Of a stretch of 64,000 bases of DNA, positions 9,104-17,914 are shown one piece after another. The notes beneath the pieces are model-generated. The model was not told the DNA's origin and did not search any database. It saw only the letters and a program-made list of their open reading frames with translations. The stretch is from Rhizobium sp. BG4 (lineage in GTDB: Bacteria; Pseudomonadota; Alphaproteobacteria; Rhizobiales; Rhizobiaceae), in NCBI RefSeq assembly GCF_016864575.1, contig NZ_CP044125.1, forward strand, positions 1,612,001 to 1,676,000. Reading direction: 5' to 3'. The translations under genes and the position numbers were made by a program. Numbering within the stretch: position 1 is the first letter of the stretch; every line of letters begins with the position of its first letter.

Positions 9104-10075
9104 TCAACGTTCCTTCGTATAGGGCACGCCGCCGGCCTTCGGCGGGATTGCCACGCCGATGAAACCGGCCAGCAGCACGCAAGTGAGGACGTAGGGCAGC
9201 GCCTGGAAGATCTGCACTGGCACTTCGCCGATCAACGGTACCTGCTTTCCCTGCATGAAGTTTGCCAGCGCATCGAGGAAGCCGAAGAGCAGGCAGGCGA
9301 ACATAACGGGCACCGGCTTCCACTTGGCGAAAACGAGCGCGGCGAGCGCGATATAGCCCTTGCCGGCCGACATGTCCTTGATGAAGGCCGCCGACTGGGC
9401 GATCGCCAGATAGGTACCGGAGAAGCCGCAGAGGATGCCGGCACACATGACGGCGCGGTAGCGCAGCCAGGTGACTGAGATGCCTGCGGTATCGACCGCG
9501 CCTGGATTTTCGCCGACGGCACGCAGGCGAAGTCCGAAGCGCGTGCGATAGAGGATCCACCAGGAGAGCGGCACAGCCACGAAAGCGAGATAGGTCAGGA
9601 TGTTGTTGCCTGAAATCACATTCGCATAGAGCGGACCGATGACGGGAACTTCGCGCATCGCATCGGCGCCCGGCAGGATGATCGGCGAGAAGCGCGCCTC
9701 GCCTGCCAGCTGCGGCGTGCGTCCGCCCTGGCCGAACCAGGCCTGGCCGAGCACGATGGTGATACCGGCAATGAAGAAGTTGATGGCGACGCCCGAAATG
9801 ATCTGGTTGCCGCGATTGGTGATCGAGGCAAAGCCGTGGACCAGGCTGAGCGCCACCGAGCAGAGGATGCCGGCAACGAGGCCGAGCCAGGCGGAATCGG
9901 TGACATAGGCGACGCAGGCGGCGGCAAAGGCCGAGCCCAGCATCTTGCCCTCAAGGCCGATATCGAAGACGCCTGCACGTTCGGAGAACAAGCCGGCAAG
10001 CGCGGTGAAGATCAGCGGTATCGACAGACGGATCGTCGAGCTGAGAACGCTGATGAAGATGTCATAATAATCCAT
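9104..10075 (-). CDS. Nucleoside ABC transporter permease (second permease)
   Basis: A 323-residue membrane protein of the BPD-type-2 permease family (LivH/RbsC-like fold) with about eight to ten hydrophobic segments starting near residue 10. Segments such as FSERAGVFDIGLEGKML and RAVGENPGAVDTAGI are typical of the second permease in BMP-type purine/nucleoside importers. It lies directly downstream of a second permease and an ATPase with a duplicated ABC core, and three bases before cdd. The linked salvage enzymes make nucleosides the likely substrate; this is inferred from context and family. Confidence 0.9.
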   Translation of the reverse strand: MDYYDIFISVLSSTIRLSIPLIFTALAGLFSERAGVFDIGLEGKMLGSAFAAACVAYVTDSAWLGLVAGILCSVALSLVHGFASITNRGNQIISGVAINFFIAGITIVLGQAWFGQGGRTPQLAGEARFSPIILPGADAMREVPVIGPLYANVISGNNILTYLAFVAVPLSWWILYRTRFGLRLRAVGENPGAVDTAGISVTWLRYRAVMCAGILCGFSGTYLAIAQSAAFIKDMSAGKGYIALAALVFAKWKPVPVMFACLLFGFLDALANFMQGKQVPLIGEVPVQIFQALPYVLTCVLLAGFIGVAIPPKAGGVPYTKER

Positions 10076-10084
10076 CGCTCGCCC

Positions 10085-11188
10085 TCACTTGCCCGTTAGC
10101 CGCTGATAGATGTGAACCATCGCCGGGCGGAACATGTATTCCAAAGCACCGGCAAAGAGGATGACGAGACCCTGGATGACCAGGATCATCTCACGGGTGA
10201 TGTTCGGCATCTCGAAGGAAATCCAGTCGCCGCCCTGATAGAGAACGCCGAAGAGGATTGCCGCGAAGATGATGCCGAGCGGATGATTGCGGCCCATCAG
10301 CGAGACGGCGATGCCGACGAAGCCGGCGCCACCGACGAATTCGACCTGCAGGCGGGCAGACGCACCCATGACCGGGTTCAGTGCCATCATGCCGGCCAGT
10401 GCGCCCGAGAGCAGCATGGCGATCATGACCGTGCGGGCATAGGGAATGCCGGCGTAGGCGGCAGCCGTCGGGCTGACGCCGAGCGTGCGCATTTCAAAGC
10501 CGAGCTTGGTGCGCCAGATCAGCAGCCAGACGAGCCAGGCGACGACGAGCGCGATGATGAAGGAGACGTTGAACGGCGCAGCGCCAAGCTTGCCGCCGAA
10601 TATCTCCATGATCCATCCGAGCTTCGGCAGCTGGCCGCCATCGAGGAAGGTGCGCGTTTCCGGCGCCATCTTGCCCGGGACGATCAGCACATGCACCAGC
10701 AGGTACACCATCAGCGCCGCGCCGATATAGTTGAACATGATCGTGGTGATGACGATGTGGCTGCCGCGCTTGGCCTGGAGATAGGCCGGGACGAAGGCCC
10801 AGGCAGCGCCGAAGATACCGGCGCCGAGGACGGCGATCGGCATCGTCACATACCAGGGCACGTAATTGTCGAGCGCCAGCGCCACCAGCGCGCAGCCGAG
10901 ACCGCCGAGATAGGCCTGACCTTCCGAGCCGATATTGAACAGGCCGGCATGGATGGCGACGGCGACCGAGAGGCCGGTGAAGATGAAGCTCGTGGCGTAA
11001 AACAGCGTGAAGCCGATGCCTTCGCCGCTGCCGAAAGCGCCTTCGATCAGCAGGGAGAGCGCATCAAGCGGGCTCTCGCCGATCAGCCAGACGACGAAGC
11101 CGGAGATGAGGAAAGCGACGAGAAGGTTCAGGAACGGGATGAGGCCGTAATTGATCCATCGCGGTAGGGGTACGGAAGCAGTGCTCAT
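10085..11188 (-). CDS. Nucleoside ABC transporter permease (first permease)
   Basis: A 367-residue inner-membrane permease of the BPD-type-2 family. Multiple hydrophobic segments are seen, beginning with a stretch at about residues 13-36, and the FNIGSEGQAYLGGLG motif is characteristic of the first permease in BMP-family importers. It sits seven bases after the ATPase gene and nine bases before the partner permease, so the two probably form the heterodimeric channel of one transporter. Nucleoside specificity is inferred from the downstream cdd-punA-deoC-deoA genes. Confidence 0.9.
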   Translation of the reverse strand: MSTASVPLPRWINYGLIPFLNLLVAFLISGFVVWLIGESPLDALSLLIEGAFGSGEGIGFTLFYATSFIFTGLSVAVAIHAGLFNIGSEGQAYLGGLGCALVALALDNYVPWYVTMPIAVLGAGIFGAAWAFVPAYLQAKRGSHIVITTIMFNYIGAALMVYLLVHVLIVPGKMAPETRTFLDGGQLPKLGWIMEIFGGKLGAAPFNVSFIIALVVAWLVWLLIWRTKLGFEMRTLGVSPTAAAYAGIPYARTVMIAMLLSGALAGMMALNPVMGASARLQVEFVGGAGFVGIAVSLMGRNHPLGIIFAAILFGVLYQGGDWISFEMPNITREMILVIQGLVILFAGALEYMFRPAMVHIYQRLTGK

Positions 11189-11195
11189 TCAGGCC

Positions 11196-12719
11196 TCACG
11201 CGGCAATGCCGGCCATCATCAGGCCGAGGGTCTGTTCACCGGCATCGGGCGTCTTCTCGCCGACGACATGGCCGGCAAACATGACAAGGATACGGTCGGA
11301 AAGGGCACGGATTTCGTCGAGTTCGACGGAGACGAGCAGGATCGCCTTGCCCGCATCGCGCATCTCGATGATCCGGCGGTGAATGAATTCGATGGCGCCG
11401 ATATCGACGCCACGGGTCGGCTGACCGATGATCAGAGCCGACGGATCACGCTCGATTTCACGCGCCACGACGATCTTCTGCTGGTTGCCGCCGGAGAAGT
11501 TCGCAGTCTTCAGGCGCGGGTTCGGCGGGCGGATGTCGTATTTCTCGATCTTCTCCATGGCGTCCTTGCGGATGGCATCGAGATCGAGCAGCGGGCCTTT
11601 GCTATAGGCCGGCTTGCGGTGATAGCCGAGGACCGAGTTCTCGTATTCCTCGAATTTCAGGACCAGACCCATGTGATGGCGGTCCTCGGGAATGTGGGCG
11701 AGACCGAGTTCGCGCAGGCGCGCGGGATCGGCCTTGTCGATTGGCTGGCCGTCGAGCAGGATTTCGCCGGATGCCGGCTTGCGAATGCCGGCGATGGCTT
11801 CGAGCAGTTCCGACTGGCCGTTACCGGCAACGCCGGCAATGCCGACGATCTCGCCGCCCCGGACATCGAAGGAGACGTTGTCGACCATGGTGACACCGCG
11901 GTTGTCCTTCACCGTCAGGTTCTTGACCGACAGGATAACCTTGCCCGGATTGGATTCGCCCTTCTGGACGCGCAGCAGAACGCGGCGGCCGACCATCAGC
12001 TCGGCGAGTTCTTCGACCGTCGTCTCGGCCGTCTTGCGGGTCGCCACCATTTCGCCGCGGCGCATGACCGACACCGTATCGGTGATCGCCATGATCTCGC
12101 GCAGCTTGTGGGTGATGAGGATAACGGTCTTGCCCTGATCGCGCAGCACCTTGAGGATGCGGAACAGGTGGTCGGCTTCGGCCGGGGTCAGAACGCCCGT
12201 CGGCTCGTCGAGGATGAGAATCTCGGCGCCACGATACATGGCCTTCAGGATTTCGACGCGCTGCTGCAGGCCGACCGGAAGCTGCTCGATCAGCGCGTCA
12301 GGATTGACCTCAAGGCCGTATTCCTTTTCCAGGCGCTTCAGCTCGGCGCGAGCAGAAGCCACGCCCTTGGCGAGCAGCGCGCCGCCTTCGGCGCCGAGCA
12401 TGATGTTCTCAAGCACCGTGAAATTGTCGACCAGCATGAAGTGCTGGTGCACCATGCCGATACCGGCGGCAATCGCCGTCTGGCTGTCGCGGATCGAGAT
12501 CGGCGTGCCATTGACGCGGATTTCGCCGGCGTCGGCGTGATAAAAGCCGTAGATGATCGACATCAAAGTCGACTTACCGGCACCGTTTTCTCCGATGATG
12601 CCATGGATCGAGCCCTTGGCGACGGTAAGGTTGATGTCCTTGTTTGCGTGGACGGCACCGAATTTCTTATCGATGCCCACGAGTTCGATTGCGGGCGTGT
12701 CTGTCACAGCAGGCTCCAA
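11196..12719 (-). CDS. Nucleoside ABC transporter ATP-binding protein (two ABC domains)
   Basis: A 507-residue cytoplasmic ATPase with two fused ABC domains, as in the sugar/nucleoside CUT2-like group. The first half has GENGAGKSTLM (Walker A) and LILDEPTGVL (Walker B). The second has a degenerate Walker A region, GVAGNGQSELLEAI, and a signature FSGGNQQKIVVARE followed by IGQPTRGVDIGA. This asymmetry is usual for the family. It follows the substrate-binding protein gene, from which it is separated by a 59-base spacer holding a perfect hairpin, and precedes the two permeases closely. Confidence 0.93.
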   Translation of the reverse strand: MEPAVTDTPAIELVGIDKKFGAVHANKDINLTVAKGSIHGIIGENGAGKSTLMSIIYGFYHADAGEIRVNGTPISIRDSQTAIAAGIGMVHQHFMLVDNFTVLENIMLGAEGGALLAKGVASARAELKRLEKEYGLEVNPDALIEQLPVGLQQRVEILKAMYRGAEILILDEPTGVLTPAEADHLFRILKVLRDQGKTVILITHKLREIMAITDTVSVMRRGEMVATRKTAETTVEELAELMVGRRVLLRVQKGESNPGKVILSVKNLTVKDNRGVTMVDNVSFDVRGGEIVGIAGVAGNGQSELLEAIAGIRKPASGEILLDGQPIDKADPARLRELGLAHIPEDRHHMGLVLKFEEYENSVLGYHRKPAYSKGPLLDLDAIRKDAMEKIEKYDIRPPNPRLKTANFSGGNQQKIVVAREIERDPSALIIGQPTRGVDIGAIEFIHRRIIEMRDAGKAILLVSVELDEIRALSDRILVMFAGHVVGEKTPDAGEQTLGLMMAGIAA

Positions 12720-12728
12720 ATAAGAAAA

Positions 12729-12764
12729 GGGCGTATGGCGGTGAAATCAACACGCCATACGCCC
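12729..12764 (-). terminator. Hairpin between binding-protein and ATPase genes
   Basis: A perfect 12-bp inverted repeat (arms 12729-12740 and 12753-12764, GGGCGTATGGCG and its complement) with a 12-base loop fills most of the spacer after the binding-protein gene. On the minus strand the sequence after the stem is only mildly T-rich (TTTTCTTAT). Such hairpins often stabilise or attenuate a message so that the binding protein is made in excess over the membrane parts. Confidence 0.6.
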
Positions 12765-12778
12765 ATCTCAATCGCGGA

Positions 12779-13771
12779 TCACTTCGGGCAAGCGTTGTCC
12801 GACGTGTAGTCGTGAACCTTGATGGTTCCTGCGATGATGTCAGCCTTTGCCTTGTCGACAGCAGCCTGCATTTCCGGCGTGATCAGCGACTTGTTGTTTT
12901 CGTCGATCGCAGCGGCAACGCCGTCTTCCTTGACGCCGAGAGCCTGGACGCCACCGGTGAACTTGTCGTTCTTGGTGTCGGAATAAGCGTTGTAGACGGC
13001 GAGGTCGACGCGCTTGACCATCGAGGTCAGGACCGAGCCCGGATGCAGGTAGTTCTGGTTGGAGTCGACGCCGATCGACAGCTTCTTGTTGTCGGCAGCT
13101 GTCTGGAGAACGCCGAGACCGGTTGCGCCAGCTGCCGCGTAAACGACGTCAGCGCCCTGATCGATCTGGTTCTTGGTGAGCTCACCGCCGCGAACCGGGT
13201 CGTTCCAGGCAGCGCCGGTCGTGCCGGTCATGTTCTGGAACACTTCAACGTCGGCCTTGACCGAGCGAGCGCCCTGCTCGTAGCCGCATTCGAACTTGCG
13301 GATCAGCGGAATGTCCATGCCGCCAACGAAGCCGACCTTGCCGGTCTTCGAGGCCATGCCGGCGAGAACGCCAACGAGGAAGGAGCCTTCTTCTTCCTTG
13401 TAGACGACCGAACGGACATTCGGCTTGTCGACGACGGCGTCAACGATGATGAACTTGGTGTCCGGGAATTCAGCAGCAACCTTTTCGACCGCCGAGGTCC
13501 AGGCGAAGGAGACGGCGACAACCGGGTTGAAGCCGCGGCTTGCGAAGTTGCGGATCGCCTGCTCGCCCTGCGTATCGCCGGTCGGCTCGAAATCGCGATA
13601 AGCGATACCGGTTTCCTTCTTGAACTTCTCAGCGCCATTGTAGGCAGCTTCGTTGAAGGACTTATCGAACTTTCCGCCGGTGCCGTAAACGAGAGCCGGC
13701 TTGATGTCAGCGGCGAGCGCCGTCGTGGACATCGCGGCCACGGCCAGGAGAGAAAGGAGGGTTTTTTTCAT
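12779..13771 (-). CDS. BMP family nucleoside-binding lipoprotein-like periplasmic protein
   Basis: A 330-residue substrate-binding protein of the basic membrane protein (BMP) family. A clear signal peptide (MKKTLLSLLAVAAMSTTALA, cleavage before ADIKPA) lacks a lipobox cysteine, so the mature protein should be soluble in the periplasm. The body contains typical BMP segments such as GTGGKFDKSFNEAAYNGAEKF and VGFVGGMDIPLI. The family binds purine nucleosides in characterised systems. It is the first gene of the reverse operon; a GGAGG-containing inverted repeat (7-bp arms, 13848-13865) lies 77 bases upstream, within the 236-base leader/promoter region. Confidence 0.93.
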   Translation of the reverse strand: MKKTLLSLLAVAAMSTTALAADIKPALVYGTGGKFDKSFNEAAYNGAEKFKKETGIAYRDFEPTGDTQGEQAIRNFASRGFNPVVAVSFAWTSAVEKVAAEFPDTKFIIVDAVVDKPNVRSVVYKEEEGSFLVGVLAGMASKTGKVGFVGGMDIPLIRKFECGYEQGARSVKADVEVFQNMTGTTGAAWNDPVRGGELTKNQIDQGADVVYAAAGATGLGVLQTAADNKKLSIGVDSNQNYLHPGSVLTSMVKRVDLAVYNAYSDTKNDKFTGGVQALGVKEDGVAAAIDENNKSLITPEMQAAVDKAKADIIAGTIKVHDYTSDNACPK

Positions 13772-14007
13772 GAGTTGCAGCCCTGTTGTTGCTATTTGTT
13801 AGGGGTCCTCCCGCAAGCCTTCTGCGAGGCATGTCTGCGGAACCACCGGCCTCCCCCCGGAGGCCTGGCTTCGCGCATCCTTGCATGGCTGAATGAAAAT
13901 TTCACGAGAAATTTTTCGGGTGGTAAAAATTTGCCGGGGATGCCGAAAATCAGTTCAATCAGGCTGATTTCTGCGCAAAAGCCGCTACGAAACTGCTTTT
14001 TCGGTGA

Positions 14008-14325
14008 TCAGGCCGTGAAGCGGCCTGCAACCGGGGGCTTCTTATATCCGACCATCCAGAGCAGCAGCGCAAGCACCAGAAACACGCCGAAAGCGGGCTG
14101 CAGCATCAGCCACTGGAAGATGAAGGCGTAGAAGCGCGGGTGGATATAATAAGCGGTTGCGGACTGCAGCGCCAAAAGCGAGGCGGGACTGACATCCTGC
14201 CAGGCATCGCCCATCGGCGTCATCACCACGGCGGAGGCCGCAACGGACTGGATGGAATCGATCGTCCCCGCGATCACCGCAACGGCAAGCGCGACAAGAC
14301 TACTCAAACGCAACAAGAAACGCAT
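14008..14325 (-). CDS. Small membrane protein, unknown function
   Basis: A 105-residue protein not recognised as a named family. It has an N-terminal hydrophobic segment (about residues 4-22, LLRLSSLVALAVAVIAGTI) and a C-terminal one (about 73-92, PAFGVFLVLALLLWMVGYKK), joined by a soluble loop; the N- and C-termini are probably on the same side. The ATG at 14325 has GGAGGG just upstream on the minus strand, so longer upstream readings are rejected. It ends 236 bases before the BMP gene start on the same strand and is close to the tRNA-Ser gene. Confidence 0.65.
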   Translation of the reverse strand: MRFLLRLSSLVALAVAVIAGTIDSIQSVAASAVVMTPMGDAWQDVSPASLLALQSATAYYIHPRFYAFIFQWLMLQPAFGVFLVLALLLWMVGYKKPPVAGRFTA

Positions 14326-14475
14326 AAAACCCTCCGGCGCACCCGATGCCGAAAACCCCGGCCAGCCACGCCATTTTCCGCCCTCAGGGCCACGATAAGT
14401 CCGTGTCCTGGAAAGCGCAATGCATGACGCGGGCGGAGTTTTATCCGAAGAAGTCAAAAATCTGTTAGATTTAGG

Positions 14476-14504
14476 TTGATCCTCGAAAATTCATCGGTAT
14501 ATAT
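14476..14504 (+). promoter_or_regulatory. Candidate promoter for tRNA-Ser
   Basis: TTGATC at 14476-14481 is followed after 16 bases by TATATA (14498-14503), a fair sigma-70 type pair about 50 bases before the mature tRNA 5' end. Predicted from sequence only. Confidence 0.5.
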
Positions 14505-14551
14505 CGCGCCGTTCCAACGATTTGCGTCCACTGACGCCAATCAAAAAAGCA

Positions 14552-14641
14552 GGACAGGTGGCCGAGTGGTTTAAGGCGCACGCCTGGAACGCGTGTGTAC
14601 GTGAAAGCGTACCGTGGGTTCGAATCCCACCTTGTCCGCCA
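14552..14641 (+). tRNA. tRNA-Ser (anticodon GGA)
   Basis: A 90-base class II tRNA with encoded CCA. The acceptor stem pairs GGACAGG (14552-14558) with CTTGTCC (14631-14637), discriminator G, then CCA. The anticodon stem CACGC/GCGTG encloses loop CTGGAAC, giving anticodon GGA, which reads UCC and UCU. A long variable arm (GTACG...CGTAC) and a TTCGAAT T-loop complete the serine tRNA shape. A T-rich stretch (14642-14655) follows and may aid termination. Confidence 0.97.
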
Positions 14642-14800
14642 TTTTTCTTTTTTCCCGACATTGCCATGCCTCGCGGTTGCGGCGCCACACGACAGATTGC
14701 CTGTCGAGCCGCAGATTTTATAGGACTTACGCTGACTCGTTAGGACCTTATTCAACCAATGAGGGCATATTCCCTGCGTTGCGGTGGGGAACTCAACTTC

Positions 14801-15526
14801 ATGACTATATTCGGCGAGTCCAAGCTGGGACGGATTGGCTATGCAATCCTGCTGGTCCTCATGTTCTGCTTCGATTTCGCCAAAGACCCGATCGAGCGCT
14901 TCATCATGGCTCAGCATGACCAAGCCGCACGCGAGCTCATGGCGCCTCGGCCGGTTAGCGATACTGCGGTTGGTGCGAAACGACCGGCCGGCAACGGCAA
15001 GAACATGCCGCTGATGTTTCCAGGGCAGGAGAAAGCTCTGAACGACCTCGTTGCTTCCGGCCGCAAGCCGACGACGGAGGACATGGAGAAACTGCGAGCC
15101 GCTACGGCTGCCGGCGCGATGAGCATGATTCTGGGCGGCGGCGCCTCGGTCGATCGCCGAGCGGCGGACCTTGCGGCACGCCGGTCGATGTTCGAAACGC
15201 TTCACTTCATTTCGGTGATCGCGATGACGGCCGTAACCGTCATCGGTCTTCTTTACATGGTATCGAGCAGGATTCGGCACATCGGCTGGCCGCAATATGT
15301 GATGCTGGTGCCGCTTGCGCCCGTCTTCATCCCGAAATTCGTGGCGATCCCGCTTCCCGACATTGCGATCCAAGGGATCGCGATATTCTTCTACGCCGTG
15401 CTCCTGGTTCTGGCGTTTATTCCGGGTGACGGCCCGCGCCCTTCCGATCGCTACCCGATGGGAGCCAGAGCACCTGTACCTGCCAAGCGCAAGCCGGGGC
15501 AGTTCGGCAGGCTCGGCACGGAATAG
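14801..15526 (+). CDS. Predicted membrane protein, unknown function
   Basis: A 241-residue protein with four likely membrane segments: about residues 11-26, 133-155, 166-186 and 188-208. Between the first and second lies a long polar region (30-130) rich in Ala and charged residues, and the C-terminal 30 residues are basic and Pro-rich. No known family motif is recognised. The ATG at 14801 is preferred because GTGGGGA lies about ten bases upstream; an in-frame ATG at 14759 would add a poorly hydrophobic leader. Its stop TAG is directly followed by the complement of the DUF763 stop, so the two convergent genes abut without a gap. Confidence 0.65.
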   Translation: MTIFGESKLGRIGYAILLVLMFCFDFAKDPIERFIMAQHDQAARELMAPRPVSDTAVGAKRPAGNGKNMPLMFPGQEKALNDLVASGRKPTTEDMEKLRAATAAGAMSMILGGGASVDRRAADLAARRSMFETLHFISVIAMTAVTVIGLLYMVSSRIRHIGWPQYVMLVPLAPVFIPKFVAIPLPDIAIQGIAIFFYAVLLVLAFIPGDGPRPSDRYPMGARAPVPAKRKPGQFGRLGTE

Positions 15527-16768
15527 CTACCGCTCCTCCCCTTCCCAGCCGAACACGCTGCGACCGCCCCATTCCGGCGAATTTCTGAATTCGCCGGCAA
15601 CGATCTCCTTGAGATCGGGGCCTGTGACATAGCGCTCCAGCTGGCGGGACTGGTCGTCGAGGCGCTTGAGGGCCTCAAGCTCTTCCTCGCGGCCGAGGCG
15701 GCCCTTCTGGACCGCCGATTTCATCACCTTGATGGTTTCGTCGTAAACCTTCAGCGGCACGGGGAATGGATGGCGGTCCTTGCCGCCGTGGGCGATCGAG
15801 AAGCGGGCGGGGTCGGAGAAGCGGTAGGGCGCGCCGTGGACGACTTCGGCGACCATGGCGAGCGCCTGGACGGTGCGGGCGCCGACACCGGGGACGAGGA
15901 GAAGCTGCTCGAAATCTTCAGGGCCACGATCCGCCGCGGCCGCCAGATTGCCGTGCAGACGCTTCATGTTGACGTCCTTTTCGCGGACATCGTGATGGGC
16001 GGGCATGATCAGGTGCGGCAGGAGCATCTGGTCGGGCAGCGGCGCAGGCTTTCTCGTGTCAAGCGCCAGTGCTGCGGCTTCGCGGACGATGCGGTCGGGG
16101 CCGAGCGTCGCGAGGAGATCGAGCTGTCCGGCGCGGGAGCGCTCGGCACGCCTGTCGGCGAGGTTGACGATGTTGCCCTGCGTGCGGCCTTCAATCGCGG
16201 CATGCGGCGAATTGACGAAGCTTTCCAGGCCCTCGGACAGCCAGTGATAGCGGCGGGCCTGCCTGTTGTCGCCGTTCATGCCTTGCTGAACCACCACCCA
16301 TTTGCCGTCGTCGGTGACGACGAAGCCGTGGAGATAGAGGTCGAAGCCATCCTGGAGGGCGGCACTATCAACCTTGGCGACGAGGCGGCTTGCCTGCGCC
16401 AGCGCAATGCCGTCGATGCCAACGCGGTTGCCGATCGCGGCCAGGTCGTCCGGGGTGCGCCGCGACTGAGCGCCGCGGCCGCCGCAGACATGCAGGCCGA
16501 GCTCGCCCGAGAGCGGCGTCAGCCCGCGCTTCAGCGCGCCGAGAACACTGGTGGTGATGCCCGAGGAATGCCAGTCCATGCCCATGACGGCGCCGAAGGA
16601 CTGGAACCAGAAAGGGTGTGCGAGACGGCGCAGAAATTCGTCGCGGCCGTAGTGATGCACGATCGCTTCGGTGACGAGTGCACCAAGCTTCGTCATCCGG
16701 TCGCCCAGCCATTTGGGAACCCTGCCGCCATGCAGGGGAAGATCGGCGCTGCCTGCTCTTTGAGCCAT
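15527..16768 (-). CDS. DUF763 domain-containing protein
   Basis: A 413-residue protein recognisable as DUF763, a family shared by archaea and some bacteria without an established function. The N-terminal part (AQRAGSADLPLHGGRVPKWL) and the GMDWHSSG/CGGRG segments are typical. Around residues 286-306 there is a helix-hairpin-helix-like stretch, LLVPGVGARTVQALAMVAE, of the sort seen in DNA-binding and nuclease proteins. That suggests a role with nucleic acid, but this is inference. It lies downstream of glnII on the same strand, behind a strong glnII terminator, so it is probably expressed separately. Confidence 0.85.
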   Translation of the reverse strand: MAQRAGSADLPLHGGRVPKWLGDRMTKLGALVTEAIVHHYGRDEFLRRLAHPFWFQSFGAVMGMDWHSSGITTSVLGALKRGLTPLSGELGLHVCGGRGAQSRRTPDDLAAIGNRVGIDGIALAQASRLVAKVDSAALQDGFDLYLHGFVVTDDGKWVVVQQGMNGDNRQARRYHWLSEGLESFVNSPHAAIEGRTQGNIVNLADRRAERSRAGQLDLLATLGPDRIVREAAALALDTRKPAPLPDQMLLPHLIMPAHHDVREKDVNMKRLHGNLAAAADRGPEDFEQLLLVPGVGARTVQALAMVAEVVHGAPYRFSDPARFSIAHGGKDRHPFPVPLKVYDETIKVMKSAVQKGRLGREEELEALKRLDDQSRQLERYVTGPDLKEIVAGEFRNSPEWGGRSVFGWEGEER

Positions 16769-16813
16769 GGACGCAATTATAGCTGCGTCGCGCAGCCGAA
16801 GGAATCCGGTGCA

Positions 16814-16847
16814 TCAAAAAGAAAACGCCGGCTGCAAGCAGCCGGCG
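16814..16847 (-). terminator. Intrinsic terminator of glnII
   Basis: A 10-bp GC-rich stem (arms 16826-16835 and 16838-16847, CGCCGGCTGC and complement) is followed on the minus strand by TTTTCTTTTT, a good T-tract. It lies 26 bases after the glnII stop. Confidence 0.88.
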
Positions 16848-16873
16848 CCCCTGGGAGGAAAACCCTTTTAGCC

Positions 16874-17914
16874 TCAGGCAGCAGCCGAAGCCGAACCCGA
16901 AAGCGGAACTTCCGAGATCGTCTTCAGAACCTGGGAAGCGATCTGGTAGGGGTCGCCCTGAGAGTTCGGGCGGCGATCTTCCAGGTAGCCCTTGTAGTCG
17001 TTCTTGACGAAGGAGTGCGGAACGCGGATCGAAGCACCACGGTCAGCAACGCCGTAGGAGAACTTGTTCCACGGAGCCGTTTCGTGCTTGCCGGTGAGGC
17101 GCTTGTCGTTATCAGGACCGTAGACGGCGATGTGAGCGTCGAGGTTCTTTTCGAACTGCGCCATCAGGGCTTCGAAGTATGCCTTGCCGCCAACTTCGCG
17201 CATGTACTTGGTCGAGAAGTTGCAGTGCATGCCCGAACCGTTCCAGTCGGTGTCGCCGAGCGGCTTGCAGTGATATTCGATGTCGATGCCGTACTTTTCA
17301 GTCAGGCGCTGCAGCAGGTAGCGTGCCATCCAGATCTGGTCGGCGGCCTTCTTGGAGCCCTTGCCGAAAATCTGGAATTCCCACTGACCCTTGGCCACTT
17401 CGGCATTGATGCCTTCGTGGTTGATGCCGGCAGCGAGGCACTGGTCGAGATGCTCTTCGACGATTTCGCGGGCAACCGGGCCAACGTTGGACGAGCCGAC
17501 GCCGCAGTAATACGGACCCTGCGGAGCCGGGTAGCCCTGCTCCGGGAAGCCGAGCGGACGGCCGCTTTCGTAGAAGAAGTATTCCTGCTCGAAGCCGAAC
17601 CATGCATCTTCGTCGTCGAGGATGGTCGCACGGCTGTTGGACGCATGCGGGGTAACGCCATCAGGCATCATGACTTCGCACATGACGAGAACGCCGTTCG
17701 TGCGAGCCGGATCCGGATAAACTGCGACCGGCTTCAGGACGCAATCAGAGCTGCGGCCTTCGGCCTGCATCGTGGACGAACCATCGAAGCCCCAGAGCGG
17801 GAGCTGCTCGAGCGTCGGAAACGCGTCGAATTCCTTGATCTGCGTCTTGCCGCGCAGGTTCGGTACAGGAGTGTACCCATCGAGCCAGATGTACTCGAGC
17901 TTATACTTTGTCAT
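16874..17914 (-). CDS. glnII: Glutamine synthetase II
   Basis: A 346-residue type II (eukaryote-like, octameric or decameric) glutamine synthetase, well below the roughly 470 residues of GlnA. It makes glutamine from glutamate, ammonia and ATP. The N-terminal LWGFDGSSTMQAEG, the FGFEQEYFFYE metal site, the GINHEGINAEVAKGQWEFQIF region, and RLTGKHETAP are all present. The start MTKYKLEYIWLDG is preferred over an ATG ten codons upstream. A sigma-54 type promoter lies about 70 bases upstream, fitting the NtrC-dependent nitrogen control known for rhizobial glnII. A gstI-like gene is transcribed away from it. Confidence 0.96.
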   Translation of the reverse strand: MTKYKLEYIWLDGYTPVPNLRGKTQIKEFDAFPTLEQLPLWGFDGSSTMQAEGRSSDCVLKPVAVYPDPARTNGVLVMCEVMMPDGVTPHASNSRATILDDEDAWFGFEQEYFFYESGRPLGFPEQGYPAPQGPYYCGVGSSNVGPVAREIVEEHLDQCLAAGINHEGINAEVAKGQWEFQIFGKGSKKAADQIWMARYLLQRLTEKYGIDIEYHCKPLGDTDWNGSGMHCNFSTKYMREVGGKAYFEALMAQFEKNLDAHIAVYGPDNDKRLTGKHETAPWNKFSYGVADRGASIRVPHSFVKNDYKGYLEDRRPNSQGDPYQIASQVLKTISEVPLSGSASAAA

